A stretch of DNA of 64,000 bases from a virus, in the IMG/VR virus record IMGVR_UViG_3300009702_000016, positions 100,032 through 164,031 of that record; one strand, given 5' to 3'. The translations under genes and the position numbers were made by a program. Numbering within the stretch: the stretch's first letter is position 1; the number at the start of each line of letters is the position of its first letter. Positions 40,675 through 49,144 of the stretch are shown here, in pieces. The notes under the pieces are model-generated. The model did not search any database, was not told where the DNA came from, and saw only the letters and a list, made by a program, of their open reading frames with translations.

Positions 40675-41157
40675 ATGCCTACCATAAAAGAAAAGCTCCT
40701 TCGCCTTGCCTCCGAATCCGAGAAGCGAGGCTTCGACGACATCTCCTCGAAGATTACCTCCATTCTTCGAGAGACTCGTGCTCATGGGTTGCTTCTTCGC
40801 CTTGCGGCTAAGAGTGACCAGATTGAGATTGACTCCTGGCCTGACTTCTTGTCTTGGTGGAATAACAACAGGGGCCAGAACCTGTCATACATCTTTGTGG
40901 ACACCTACGGTGCAAACTCAGAACAGGTTAAGTTGGTGAAGCGTTTAGTAAAAGACGCAGACAAGCACGAGAAGGATCTTCATGAGTTCTACATGAAGCT
41001 AAGAGACCTTGCTTCTTCCAATAACCTCCCGGGTGCTGAGGAGCCACAGGCTGCCCCTGCGGGAGGAGACGAGAATCCTCCAGAGCCTTCTGGTGATGAT
41101 CTACCCGATCTCGACGTTGATAAAGGCGATGACGACCTAGAAGGACTTGATATTTGA
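40675..41157 (+). CDS. hypothetical protein with acidic C-terminus, 160 aa
   Basis: Not recognised. ATG 40675 is used; the frame is open upstream to 40582 but that part lacks protein-like sequence. The N-terminal half has basic helices (KEKLLRLASESEKRGFDDIS; RETRAHGLLLRLAAKSDQ), the middle is helical, and the last 50 residues are a Pro/Gly/Asp/Glu-rich acidic tail ending in DDLEGLDI. It is the first gene after the terminator and lies before the sheath gene. Confidence 0.55.
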   Translation: MPTIKEKLLRLASESEKRGFDDISSKITSILRETRAHGLLLRLAAKSDQIEIDSWPDFLSWWNNNRGQNLSYIFVDTYGANSEQVKLVKRLVKDADKHEKDLHEFYMKLRDLASSNNLPGAEEPQAAPAGGDENPPEPSGDDLPDLDVDKGDDDLEGLDI

Positions 41158-41198
41158 CCTTATCTTAGACTACCTTACACTATTTCGCTAAAGTAAAT

Positions 41199-41230
41199 CT
41201 TCGCCTACTGGGGTATACCAGAGTACGAAG
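41199..41230 (+). other. hairpin in the 5' leader of the sheath gene
   Basis: CTTCG (41199-41203) pairs with CGAAG (41226-41230), and TACTGG pairs with CCAG..TA across a 6-base loop with a small bulge. It is located 16 bases upstream of the tail sheath start (ATG 41246). It could stabilise or regulate the leader of a highly expressed gene; no T-run makes it a terminator. Confidence 0.35.
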
Positions 41231-41245
41231 TCCTCTTGAGGAAAA

Positions 41246-44200
41246 ATGGCAGACGTTCTCACTACAGACAGGGCTACTCGTCCCGGAACATATATTGGTA
41301 GGGTCAATAGGACAAATCCAACGGGACTTACTGGGTACGCCCGTCTGCCCGCTTACGTGGGTAAGGGAAGTCGTTTGCGCACTGTGTTCAACAGTGCAAT
41401 TCGAAGGAGCTACCTTTCGGATGTTACACTGACTTTTCCTACTATTGCTCCTCACCTGGTTACTCTTGTCTATCCGGCTCTGAATGACCAGACGACCGCG
41501 ACCATGTTTAGGACAGATGGTACAATCGTACCCGCGAGCAAGTGGGAGTTCCTAGAGTCAACGCCTGGAAGTGGCATTTTTGATTCGGTTTTACTGCTCC
41601 CTGAGGAGTACTCCATTACTGTCGGGTATTCCCTCGACTACCAGTCGACCTCTCGCCTGATTCAGGATGTGATTCCTTTTGATAGCACTCGACAGGTTCG
41701 TTTTGTGGGAGACACGGAGAACCAGAATCAGTACCAGGAGTTCGTCCACTACTACATTCCAATCACGGTATCTGCGATCACTCCGGGTGCTTCCAACGCT
41801 AACTCAGCTGTTACTGACGTTGGGTTTGAGCCTGCACGGGTTATCGGTTCCGTTACGGACGCTGCGCCTTATGCGCTGACTGGAAAGACCCTTGATTTCA
41901 AAATCGACGGTGTCGCTCAGCCTACAGTTACCTTTAGTGCCACTGCTACAACAGCAGCACTTGCTGTTGCTGAAATCAATGCTGCAGTTGGGTCTACAGT
42001 TGCTTTCGCTCACACGGTGGGCACCGCACAGTCTGTGGAGATTCGATCTCCAAGTGTTGATCCGACTCTATCCGCTGTGGAAGTTACAAGTGTTGGAGCT
42101 GCTGAAGCAGTTTTGGGCATGACTGCGGCTGCCCTCAACTCACAGTTCCCCACTGTCGCAATGGTCGGGGCTGGTACACTTACGGGCGGCTATATGAGGG
42201 ATTTGTCTTCTGTTGCGTCGAACGCACAGATGGCAATTACTGGGGGGTCTTCCCACGACTACAACCGACGTTACAGACTGACAGTTACTAGCGTTACTCC
42301 CAACATTTTAATGGATCTTGAGGTGTTTGAGGACTCTGGAGCGTCGCTGACAGAGTTTGCCGAGGGCGCAACCCTCTCGGCTTCTGATGTTTTCGGACCC
42401 ACTGCTGGGGGTAGTCAGCCTCAGGTTCCATTTCATAGCTCTGTTGCAACCACCGCTACTGCGCTAGACTTCGGCACAGTTATCGCTGGAGGTGGTGTAT
42501 ACACTGCTGTATCTTTTACGGACATAACAGGAGATGTTGTCAGCTTCGTATTGGATGCGTTGGCTGCGGGTCTAACTGCTGGGTCTGTTTTTGAGGGTAC
42601 CTCTCTTGGTCAGTCCATCGTTGAGTTGGATTCTGCTCTAACGAATACGAAGCAGCATGCAAGTTTCTCTGCGGTTGGGCAGGGTACTCTGGTGCAGTCA
42701 GGTGCTACACCTAACTACTCTGTCTCTGTGGGAGCAGCCTCAGCGGGCACAGGGTCTGTCGCTCTTCGCTTCGATTCGGAGTACACGGGATCTTATAACC
42801 GTAGATTCCTTTTGTCCTGCACCGCTTCAACCGGAGCAGGAGCAACTGCTACCTTCGCTTGGCAGTCGTGGGGAGAGTTTGACGACCTTCAGTTCAATGG
42901 TGCTTCTCGCACTGTTTCTATTTCTCTGGCTCTTGGTACTAATACCAATATAGACCTTGGAGATGGCGTCCATCTCGATTTCGATTTCGGATCGGGTGCT
43001 GGATTCATTGTTGACGACCTGTTCTGGTTCCAAGCGAATGCCGATAGGTCATTCGTTACCGCAAAGGATGACCGAGTATACGCACTTGAGGTAGCCGCTG
43101 TGGGTGCCTCCTCAGGAGTCAACCAGACTTCCATTAGCTATACAACAGGAACCCCCGAAGGAGGATTCGGTCTTCTTGCTATCACAGGGCCGCAAGGTAA
43201 GATGTTCTTCACGGGAGGAATCAACGCCTGGCTTCGTAACGTCGGGTCCCAGACGACTGCTGCGAACAGGTTTGCCATCGGGGATACCTGGGATTTCAGC
43301 ACTGTAAACGATGACGTTCTAGACTGGTCATTGACGACTCTTGTAACCGAGACGATTGATCCCACCCAGGTTGTAACAGATACCCTTGGTGTAGTCACTG
43401 GAACTGTGGGAATGAAGTACGCGGTACTGTCCAACGTTCCCTCCGCTGTGCTCTATGTGAAGGACACAGTGACAGGCGCTTCAGTTTCCAGTGGTGCAGT
43501 TTCCACTACCAGTCCTTACGTCTACTTTACTACCGCTCCTACCTCTCCTGTAGAGGTTAGGTACTCGTACATCGGTGAAGAGCCATCCCCTGCCCAGCTT
43601 TTCTACTTCACGGCGAATGCAGTTCGACCTGTGGAGTTGTACAACATTCCTATTCGAGTTCTTGACTACGATACTGCTGCTCAGCTTCTTGGTCCATCCT
43701 CGACTCAGAATGATCTTCTGATCATGGCGCAGATTGCTCTAGACGACAATAGTGCTCCCGGTGCTTACTTCGTTCAGGCGTACGACAGCGATGGCGATGG
43801 AGTCATTACGACAGTTGATGTGGACAATGCAATCAAGGCGACTGAGGACCAGAGGGCTTTGACCGATGTTATTGTCCTCAGTAGCTTTGGCTCGCTATCG
43901 ACTGCTTTGGCTAACAATGAGAAGATGAACGACCCCTTTGAAAGAGGGGAGCGCGCTCTTTGGGTGGGAGCACCCAAGGGGACTGCCATTGGTGCCACAG
44001 ATACTGCAGGAACCTTGGCCTTCTTGGCTACCCGAACCCTGCAGGTATTTGGTGATAGTCATGCCCACGGTAGGCGAGTTCTTTGCGGCAATACGGAGGC
44101 TACAAAAACCATCACGCTTACGGATGGGACTCAAATTGCTGTAACTCTCGATGGGTCGTTTGTCGCGGGTGCTCTGGCAGCACGAAACGCGAGCTTTACA

Positions 44201-44743
44201 GACCCAGGGGAGACCCTCCTTCGTAAGAACCTGTTTGGGTTTGACACCATCAAGGTGTACACGGAGCCTGAGGAGCTTCAGCTTATTTCTTACTCCATCA
44301 TCTATGTGTCAAACACTGGTGATGATGTAGCCCCTGTTTATCGCATCGAGGAGTCTACTACGGTCGACCGTACGAGTGACGACAACAACGAGATTAGTGT
44401 TGCTATCAACCAGAAGGATTTTGTAACACGAGAGATCAGGACCAACATGGACTCCTCTCTCATCGGAATTGTTCCTCCCAGCGAGCAGGCTGGGGTTGCG
44501 CTTATTCAGGCTTTCCTTGTTTCCAATCTTAAGGACCTTTTGGCCCGTGGAAGAATTGGAGATTACACCGATTCCTCTGGCGCTTCTCGCGCTCTCGATC
44601 CTGATGAGGATGTGAGAGTGTTCCGTGCCAAGGACAGTAAAACTGCCTACAACTTCCAGTACTTCTGGCACGGTAGGTACCCCCTTAAGCGTCTTTTCGG
44701 CCTCTACTCTGTGGACCGGAAGTTCTTTGGTAGCCAGGTCTGA
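41246..44743 (+). CDS. tail sheath protein, 1165 aa
   Basis: The N-terminus RATRPGTYIGRVNRTNPT is the 'rPGvYi' opening of contractile tail sheath proteins, followed by LPAYVGKGSRL. The C-terminal about 350 residues, with a core of SSLIGIVPPSEQAGVALIQAFLV, LKDLLARGRIGDYTDSSGA and the closing YNFQYFWHGRYPLKRLFGLY, fit the conserved C-terminal sheath domains. Between them lie long beta-rich inserts (residues about 175-600), making this far larger than the 400-700 residues usual for myovirus sheaths; the inserts probably form surface-exposed domains. It polymerises around the tail tube and contracts at infection. It is followed by unknown small proteins and a tube candidate. Confidence 0.75.
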   Translation: MADVLTTDRATRPGTYIGRVNRTNPTGLTGYARLPAYVGKGSRLRTVFNSAIRRSYLSDVTLTFPTIAPHLVTLVYPALNDQTTATMFRTDGTIVPASKWEFLESTPGSGIFDSVLLLPEEYSITVGYSLDYQSTSRLIQDVIPFDSTRQVRFVGDTENQNQYQEFVHYYIPITVSAITPGASNANSAVTDVGFEPARVIGSVTDAAPYALTGKTLDFKIDGVAQPTVTFSATATTAALAVAEINAAVGSTVAFAHTVGTAQSVEIRSPSVDPTLSAVEVTSVGAAEAVLGMTAAALNSQFPTVAMVGAGTLTGGYMRDLSSVASNAQMAITGGSSHDYNRRYRLTVTSVTPNILMDLEVFEDSGASLTEFAEGATLSASDVFGPTAGGSQPQVPFHSSVATTATALDFGTVIAGGGVYTAVSFTDITGDVVSFVLDALAAGLTAGSVFEGTSLGQSIVELDSALTNTKQHASFSAVGQGTLVQSGATPNYSVSVGAASAGTGSVALRFDSEYTGSYNRRFLLSCTASTGAGATATFAWQSWGEFDDLQFNGASRTVSISLALGTNTNIDLGDGVHLDFDFGSGAGFIVDDLFWFQANADRSFVTAKDDRVYALEVAAVGASSGVNQTSISYTTGTPEGGFGLLAITGPQGKMFFTGGINAWLRNVGSQTTAANRFAIGDTWDFSTVNDDVLDWSLTTLVTETIDPTQVVTDTLGVVTGTVGMKYAVLSNVPSAVLYVKDTVTGASVSSGAVSTTSPYVYFTTAPTSPVEVRYSYIGEEPSPAQLFYFTANAVRPVELYNIPIRVLDYDTAAQLLGPSSTQNDLLIMAQIALDDNSAPGAYFVQAYDSDGDGVITTVDVDNAIKATEDQRALTDVIVLSSFGSLSTALANNEKMNDPFERGERALWVGAPKGTAIGATDTAGTLAFLATRTLQVFGDSHAHGRRVLCGNTEATKTITLTDGTQIAVTLDGSFVAGALAARNASFTDPGETLLRKNLFGFDTIKVYTEPEELQLISYSIIYVSNTGDDVAPVYRIEESTTVDRTSDDNNEISVAINQKDFVTREIRTNMDSSLIGIVPPSEQAGVALIQAFLVSNLKDLLARGRIGDYTDSSGASRALDPDEDVRVFRAKDSKTAYNFQYFWHGRYPLKRLFGLYSVDRKFFGSQV

Positions 44744-44770
44744 AGACCCTAAAAGAGAAGGTATTTGAAC

Positions 44771-45439
44771 ATGTCTGTTAGTAAAAGTATGCGTGACCGA
44801 GTGGCTAGAACGAAGTCTCTTGCCCGTAGGAAGATGATTGCTCAGCTGGAGAAGGAGGCTTTTGCTGAGGCCAAGACTCTCCCTATGTCTGGAGACGACG
44901 GTTCTGGCCCTAAGGCTAAGGACTCGGCCAGCGAAGAGTACTCCCGAAGTGATAATCAGCCCAAGCCGAAGGGTGATAAAAGCCAGGCCCATCTTGACCT
45001 TGTCAATGACAGAGGCGGTTACCCTGGTGCGGGTCGCTCTCCAAAGAGTCTAGGCAAGGGAAGCAAGACAGAGAAGTCCGACTCGGAGCAGACGCTACAG
45101 CAGGCATTGGACGAGGCTATGGGTCATATTGATGATCTCACTCACCCGCCTAGGGAAGAGAGGGATAAGAGTAAGCTTCGGGTTGACCGTAGGGCTGCTT
45201 CTGTGCTTTCTAATCTTAAGAAGTCGAATGACTATCTTGACTCCGCTGTCACAGAAGGAAACGCACGAAAGATCTATGCAGGGTTCAAAAACGTTGCCAC
45301 TTGCCTGTCCTTCTATGAGAACAAGGTACGTAGCACCATTAAGACTGCATCGGTTAAGAAGACGGCCTCCTCGATTCGTCGTGAGGTAAAGAGGTCGAAG
45401 ACTCTGGTTCGCCTCGCCTCTTCTCACATTTCTGCGTAA
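44771..45439 (+). CDS. hypothetical helical protein, 222 aa
   Basis: Not recognised. ATG 44771 has AGAGAAGG upstream; TTG 44765 in frame is less likely. The N-terminus is a basic helix (SMRDRVARTKSLARRKMIAQLEKE), the middle is a Ser/Gly/Lys-rich disordered-looking part, and the C-terminus is helical and basic (SSIRREVKRSKTLVRLASSHI). The ends again show the phage's 'RxLAR' helices. It sits between sheath and other tail genes and is coupled by TAATG to the next gene. Confidence 0.55.
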   Translation: MSVSKSMRDRVARTKSLARRKMIAQLEKEAFAEAKTLPMSGDDGSGPKAKDSASEEYSRSDNQPKPKGDKSQAHLDLVNDRGGYPGAGRSPKSLGKGSKTEKSDSEQTLQQALDEAMGHIDDLTHPPREERDKSKLRVDRRAASVLSNLKKSNDYLDSAVTEGNARKIYAGFKNVATCLSFYENKVRSTIKTASVKKTASSIRREVKRSKTLVRLASSHISA

Positions 45440-46281
45440 TGTCTAAGGAAGTCTTAAATACCCGTCAGCGGATAGCTAGTATTCTGTACAAGCTGGCTAT
45501 TCGTAATATGCAGCTGGCCTATCGTACTCTGTACACAGAGAAAGATAGAGCCGACCTCGGGGATCTCTCAAGGAAGTTTGCAGACTTATCGGCGTACGCA
45601 ACACCAAGAAGGCTTCCCAATGCGGCTGAGATTGGGGGCTCCCCTGTTCCTAGGCTGCTGTTTCTGGCTGCAGCACGGACAGTGGCTTCTGGTTCCTCTT
45701 CGGGAGGGTCAGATGCTGTCAAAGTCAAGATGGTATTTGGGCCAATTTACGCATCCTTCCGCTCTGGCGTTTCTAAGATCCTAATAAGTTCAACATCCCA
45801 TAACGTCCCTTCCTCCTACTCTGATCTTAATGACTTGGAGAAGCGTCTAGGCGAGGTGTTTGGCAGCACAGGAAAGCTTAGCGTTTTGTACAGGAGTCTC
45901 ATTAGGGAAGACCAGAACAGCTACAGGATTGAGCTTACTACTACGCAGAAGTCCAGTAACAGCCAGTACGCCATAGTTCATAACGGTGGAAAGCAAGAGG
46001 GTAAGGTGATCAAGATCCGGTTCACCAACAAGAGTGGAAAGGAGTCCTATAGAGATGCAATCTACCCTACTTCATCCCTCGCTATTAAGGCTCTGAGCGA
46101 GGTGGCTACGGGCCTCCCCCTAAGCTCTAAGTCTGTGTCCCCTCAAGACGCTGCATCAGGGGGCCGGTATGTGCAAATGCTGCTTCAGTATGAGGTTATC
46201 CTACTAGGAGAGGAGGGGTCTCCTTCCTTCGATGCCTATGGGATCATTGATTCCTCACTTTCGTCAGTAGACGGCCAATGA
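45439..46281 (+). CDS. hypothetical protein, 280 aa
   Basis: Not recognised. An N-terminal helical region (RQRIASILYKLAIRNMQLAYRTLY) is followed by a Pro/Gly-rich linker and a folded alpha/beta domain (residues about 85-280) with strands (VKVKMVFGPIYASFRSGVSK; GKVIKIRFTNKSG). The end shares ATGA with the next gene. Position between sheath and tube suggests tail assembly or a tail terminator, but there is no motif to confirm. Confidence 0.55.
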   Translation: MSKEVLNTRQRIASILYKLAIRNMQLAYRTLYTEKDRADLGDLSRKFADLSAYATPRRLPNAAEIGGSPVPRLLFLAAARTVASGSSSGGSDAVKVKMVFGPIYASFRSGVSKILISSTSHNVPSSYSDLNDLEKRLGEVFGSTGKLSVLYRSLIREDQNSYRIELTTTQKSSNSQYAIVHNGGKQEGKVIKIRFTNKSGKESYRDAIYPTSSLAIKALSEVATGLPLSSKSVSPQDAASGGRYVQMLLQYEVILLGEEGSPSFDAYGIIDSSLSSVDGQ

Positions 46282-46763
46282 CTGAACTAAGCAAAGAGGA
46301 GAAAGGTCAGCTTAAATCTGATCTTGAAAGCACACGGTCTTCCATTCGTAAGCAGGAAGGAAAGTACATACTGTACCGCATGGGACATGAATCGAGTAAG
46401 GGCGTTCTTGTGGACTCTCTAAAGGATGCCGTCACGTTCATGGACTACTACTCAAGGATGTGGGCCAACGGAGAAGTGAGTGTCTCCACAACCCCAGTTT
46501 CTTTACTCGACTCTGTATACATTGGTGTACTTGACTTCCCTGCCGAGGAGACAATCAACAAGGTTGAGCCTTCTTCCTCCTTCTATGGGTTAGGGTCCTC
46601 TCGGTTGTCCTCATTTAATCGATCTTTGCTCTACTCAGTCTCTCAGAGACTTGATAAGGAAGCAGAGTTTCTTGTTTCACTCCTTCCTCCTGAAGGGACC
46701 ACTGCTTCCGAGATTCAGGAACAGACGATCATGAAAAAAGTGGCCCGGGTGTTGTTTAAGTAG
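46278..46763 (+). CDS. hypothetical protein, 161 aa
   Basis: Not recognised. It starts by ATGA overlap. It is charged and helical at both ends (SKEEKGQLKSDLESTRSSIRK; SEIQEQTIMKKVARVLFK) with a folded centre (YILYRMGHESSKGVLVDSL; SVYIGVLDFPAEE). The C-terminal basic helix is again of the 'KKVARVL' kind. A 103-base gap follows, in which I see only a T/A-rich leader and the ribosome site of the next gene. Confidence 0.55.
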   Translation: MTELSKEEKGQLKSDLESTRSSIRKQEGKYILYRMGHESSKGVLVDSLKDAVTFMDYYSRMWANGEVSVSTTPVSLLDSVYIGVLDFPAEETINKVEPSSSFYGLGSSRLSSFNRSLLYSVSQRLDKEAEFLVSLLPPEGTTASEIQEQTIMKKVARVLFK

Positions 46764-46866
46764 GTAGTTCTTTCTTTAGACTTAGAGGAGACAGTTACGT
46801 CTGTTAATTTAGTAAGCAAAGCTTATTGGCATCAAGTAACTTAGCTTTTGCATGTAGGAGTTCATT

Positions 46867-47385
46867 TTGGCTAGCCCGACACCATTCGCATCGAATCCCC
46901 ATGGAGTTAGAGTCCGTCCCCTGGACTTTGATGCTCCTGGTGCTCCTACGATTAAGACCTACCACGGGATTTCTATCATCGTTAATGGAAGGGTCGTAGG
47001 CCGCATTGGGTCGTGGGCTCCTCAGATGTACACACGGGTTGGAAAGCTGGTGTATGAGCTTAACCATCTTACCTTTGGTAGGCCTGTTGACTACGTTCCT
47101 GGGATCAACTCAAGCTACACAATTACGACAGAGCACACTGAGGTGTGGAACCAGGAGTTTGAGCTGGCTCTTGGCTACCCTGCAGTGTGGGCTGACTTGA
47201 TTGACCAGAACCGCCCCTTCTCTGTTCAGGAATACCTGTTTAGAGGGCCTGCGGTGTACCGTGTGTGGCTGTACTCGGGGTGCTGGATGACTGCTCGTAA
47301 TGAGGATCCGTATTCGGCAGAAGGAACCGCAATCGTTTCTGCAAAGGGAACGATTGCCTTTGTGTCCCGAACGAGGGCTGTGTGA
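46867..47385 (+). CDS. putative tail tube protein, 172 aa
   Basis: TTG 46867 is supported by AGGAG at 46856-46860, seven bases upstream. The sequence has the character of myovirus tube proteins: a beta-rich domain (IIVNGRVVGRIGSWAPQMY; VGKLVYELNHLTFGRPVD) followed by FRGPAVYRVWLYSGCWMTARN and a closing strand (GTIAFVSRTRAV). Its place between sheath and chaperone genes matches the usual sheath-tube-chaperone-tape measure order. Tube subunits form hexameric rings inside the sheath. The assignment rests on order and overall pattern, not on a signature motif. Confidence 0.5.
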   Translation: MASPTPFASNPHGVRVRPLDFDAPGAPTIKTYHGISIIVNGRVVGRIGSWAPQMYTRVGKLVYELNHLTFGRPVDYVPGINSSYTITTEHTEVWNQEFELALGYPAVWADLIDQNRPFSVQEYLFRGPAVYRVWLYSGCWMTARNEDPYSAEGTAIVSAKGTIAFVSRTRAV

Positions 47386-47708
47386 TGTCAACACCCTCTG
47401 GCAAACTCAATAGAGTAATAGACTTGGTGCTTGCGAAAGCTGCACAGGAAGACACGGAGTCCCCTAGGTCTCCTTACGTGTCTCCTTCTAAGTCTAGAGG
47501 GCAGAGGGATCGACTTCGAGTAGCCGTGCGAGAGAACTATTTGTCCCTGGATGAGTTAAATCATGTGTTCCAGGACATTACTTCTGCTGCTTCTCTTAGT
47601 TACTTTGACGAGAATGATGCTGACTTGATTCGTCAGGCGGCTTCTGGTTTATCTGATGCGAGACGAGCGATTCGCAGGTTAGCGAGTCGTAAGTGGGTAC
47701 AAAAGTAA
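47385..47708 (+). CDS. hypothetical protein, 107 aa
   Basis: Not recognised. ATG 47385 overlaps the previous TGA (TGATG); GTG 47382 is the in-frame alternative. N-terminal and central helices (NRVIDLVLAKAAQEDTES; LDELNHVFQDITSAASLS), a Ser/Pro/Arg-rich linker and a basic C-terminus (DARRAIRRLASRKWVQK) are seen. It lies in the tail module between tube and the Asp-rich gene. Confidence 0.55.
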   Translation: MSTPSGKLNRVIDLVLAKAAQEDTESPRSPYVSPSKSRGQRDRLRVAVRENYLSLDELNHVFQDITSAASLSYFDENDADLIRQAASGLSDARRAIRRLASRKWVQK

Positions 47709-47757
47709 GCCAAACCAAAACCCCAAACATTGTTTCTGTTCGATAGAGGTAATCGCC

Positions 47758-48990
47758 ATGGCGCATAAGACACGACCCAATCTAGTTCTTGCTGAGCTGG
47801 ATGATATTGCAATGGAGCTGGAGAGGACGGGTAACCCCGACCTGGCTGGTCTGGTTGATGAGGTCTCTTCTGACCTTTCTTCCGCACGGCCCCGTAGAGC
47901 TTCTAAGAAGAGGGCCTCCAAGAAGCCTTCTCGCCGCAGAAGTAAGAAGAATCGGTCCAAGACACGCAGGACTGCGCGCAGCAATAAGCCTTCCCGTAGG
48001 GCTCGTATTGCTTCCGCAATGCGTAAGATCGCTAGCTCTCAGGTAACTGAGCTTGAGGATATCGCTGCTGAGCTTCTCAAGGAAGGCGACAAGAAGTCAG
48101 CTGTCGAGGTTCTGAAGATTGCTGAGGACCTTGATTCCGAATACTGCTACAGCGAGCCCGGGAAGCGTAAGGAGCCAAAGTCTAAGGGCGACGCAAGTAA
48201 GCTCTACGACCGCTCCAAGGCTAACAAGCCCAACGCAAAGATGGACAAGGAAGATCAAGATGAGCTTGATGCCTTGTACGAGGAGGATTTCTATCCTCTG
48301 GACATGGAAAAGAAGGAAGCTTCCTTCGATACCCGTCTTGCTGAGCTTCTTCACCTTGCCATGGATGACGATATGGCTGCTGATGACGATGTCGATGCAA
48401 TGGATCGTCAGTACGGTTCCGACGACGCTGACCCCGATATGGAAGACGACAAGTTCGACCCCGACATGGACGGTGATGACGACTCCGAAGACTCTGATGA
48501 TAACCCTGACGAGGATGAGGACGACTTTCTAGAGGGCGACGAAGACGAAGACGAAGACGAAGACGAAGACGAAGGCGACGAAGGCGACGAGGACTTAGGT
48601 CTTGACTTTGGAGACGATGAGGAAGAGCCCGACGACATGAAGGCCGACTCTGACATGGACGATGACTCTGACATGGACGATGACTCTGACATGGACGATG
48701 ACTCTGACATGGACGATGACTCTGACATGGATCCTGAGGACATGGACGATGACTCTGACATGGACGACATGGAAGATGCCGCTCCTGAAGACGAAGAGGC
48801 AGGCGTTATGAGTGCCCTTGGTGGTGGTGCTGCCGGAATGGCTCTGGGAGGTCCTTTGGGCGCCCTCGGCGGGGCTGCACTGGCGGCTTCTGTAAAGGAC
48901 AAGAAGAAGGTGATGTCCCTTGCTCGCAAGATTGCGGCACGAGGAGACAGGAAGCTGGCACGCAGGGTTGCTAGCCTTGTGAAGAAGTAG
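47758..48990 (+). CDS. Lys/Arg and Asp-rich repeat protein with C-terminal hydrophobic segment, 410 aa
   Basis: Modular and low-complexity: residues about 45-90 are histone-like (KKRASKKPSRRRSKKNRS and onward), 190-340 are dominated by Asp and Glu including five tandem D-S-D-M-D-D units, then a Gly/Ala-rich hydrophobic segment (GGGAAGMALGGPLGALGGAALAAS, about 345-375) and a C-terminal basic amphipathic helix (SLARKIAARGDRKLARRVAS). This alternation of strong positive and strong negative blocks is unlike the usual tail proteins. It may be an internal virion protein or scaffold, or bind DNA and basic partners. No homologue recognised. A strong terminator follows, so it ends the first tail transcript. 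Confidence 0.6.
   Translation: MAHKTRPNLVLAELDDIAMELERTGNPDLAGLVDEVSSDLSSARPRRASKKRASKKPSRRRSKKNRSKTRRTARSNKPSRRARIASAMRKIASSQVTELEDIAAELLKEGDKKSAVEVLKIAEDLDSEYCYSEPGKRKEPKSKGDASKLYDRSKANKPNAKMDKEDQDELDALYEEDFYPLDMEKKEASFDTRLAELLHLAMDDDMAADDDVDAMDRQYGSDDADPDMEDDKFDPDMDGDDDSEDSDDNPDEDEDDFLEGDEDEDEDEDEDEGDEGDEDLGLDFGDDEEEPDDMKADSDMDDDSDMDDDSDMDDDSDMDDDSDMDPEDMDDDSDMDDMEDAAPEDEEAGVMSALGGGAAGMALGGPLGALGGAALAASVKDKKKVMSLARKIAARGDRKLARRVASLVKK
48646..48735 (+). repeat. tandem 18-base repeat encoding D-S-D-M-D-D
   Basis: The unit GACTCTGACATGGACGAT occurs four times in succession (48646-48717) followed by a degenerate fifth copy (to 48735), all in frame in the 47758 gene. Identical bases rather than merely identical amino acids indicate recent expansion by slippage or unequal exchange. 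Confidence 0.85.
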
Positions 48991-49017
48991 AAGTCTTCCC
49001 TTTTCTACGACAGCTAG

Positions 49018-49049
49018 AAAACCCCTAAGGTGCTTTCCTTAGGGGTTTT
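49018..49049 (+). terminator. strong rho-independent terminator
   Basis: A perfect 13-bp stem (AAAACCCCTAAGG at 49018-49030 with CCTTAGGGGTTTT at 49037-49049) around a 6-base loop, in which the 3' arm supplies the T-run. It follows the 47758 gene. The 95 bases to the next gene hold a leader and a ribosome site (AGGAG near 49132). Confidence 0.85.
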
Positions 49050-49144
49050 CTTGCATCTTTTCTTCTACGATCTGTACAAGGGTAGAGAGTTAGCCTTATC
49101 TAAGGCAGCCAGTATTTTCATAAAAACTCAGGAGTGTTCTACGA

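Noticed and set aside
48646-48735. CRISPR-like array
   Set aside because: The 18-base units are directly adjacent without spacers and in frame within a coding region.
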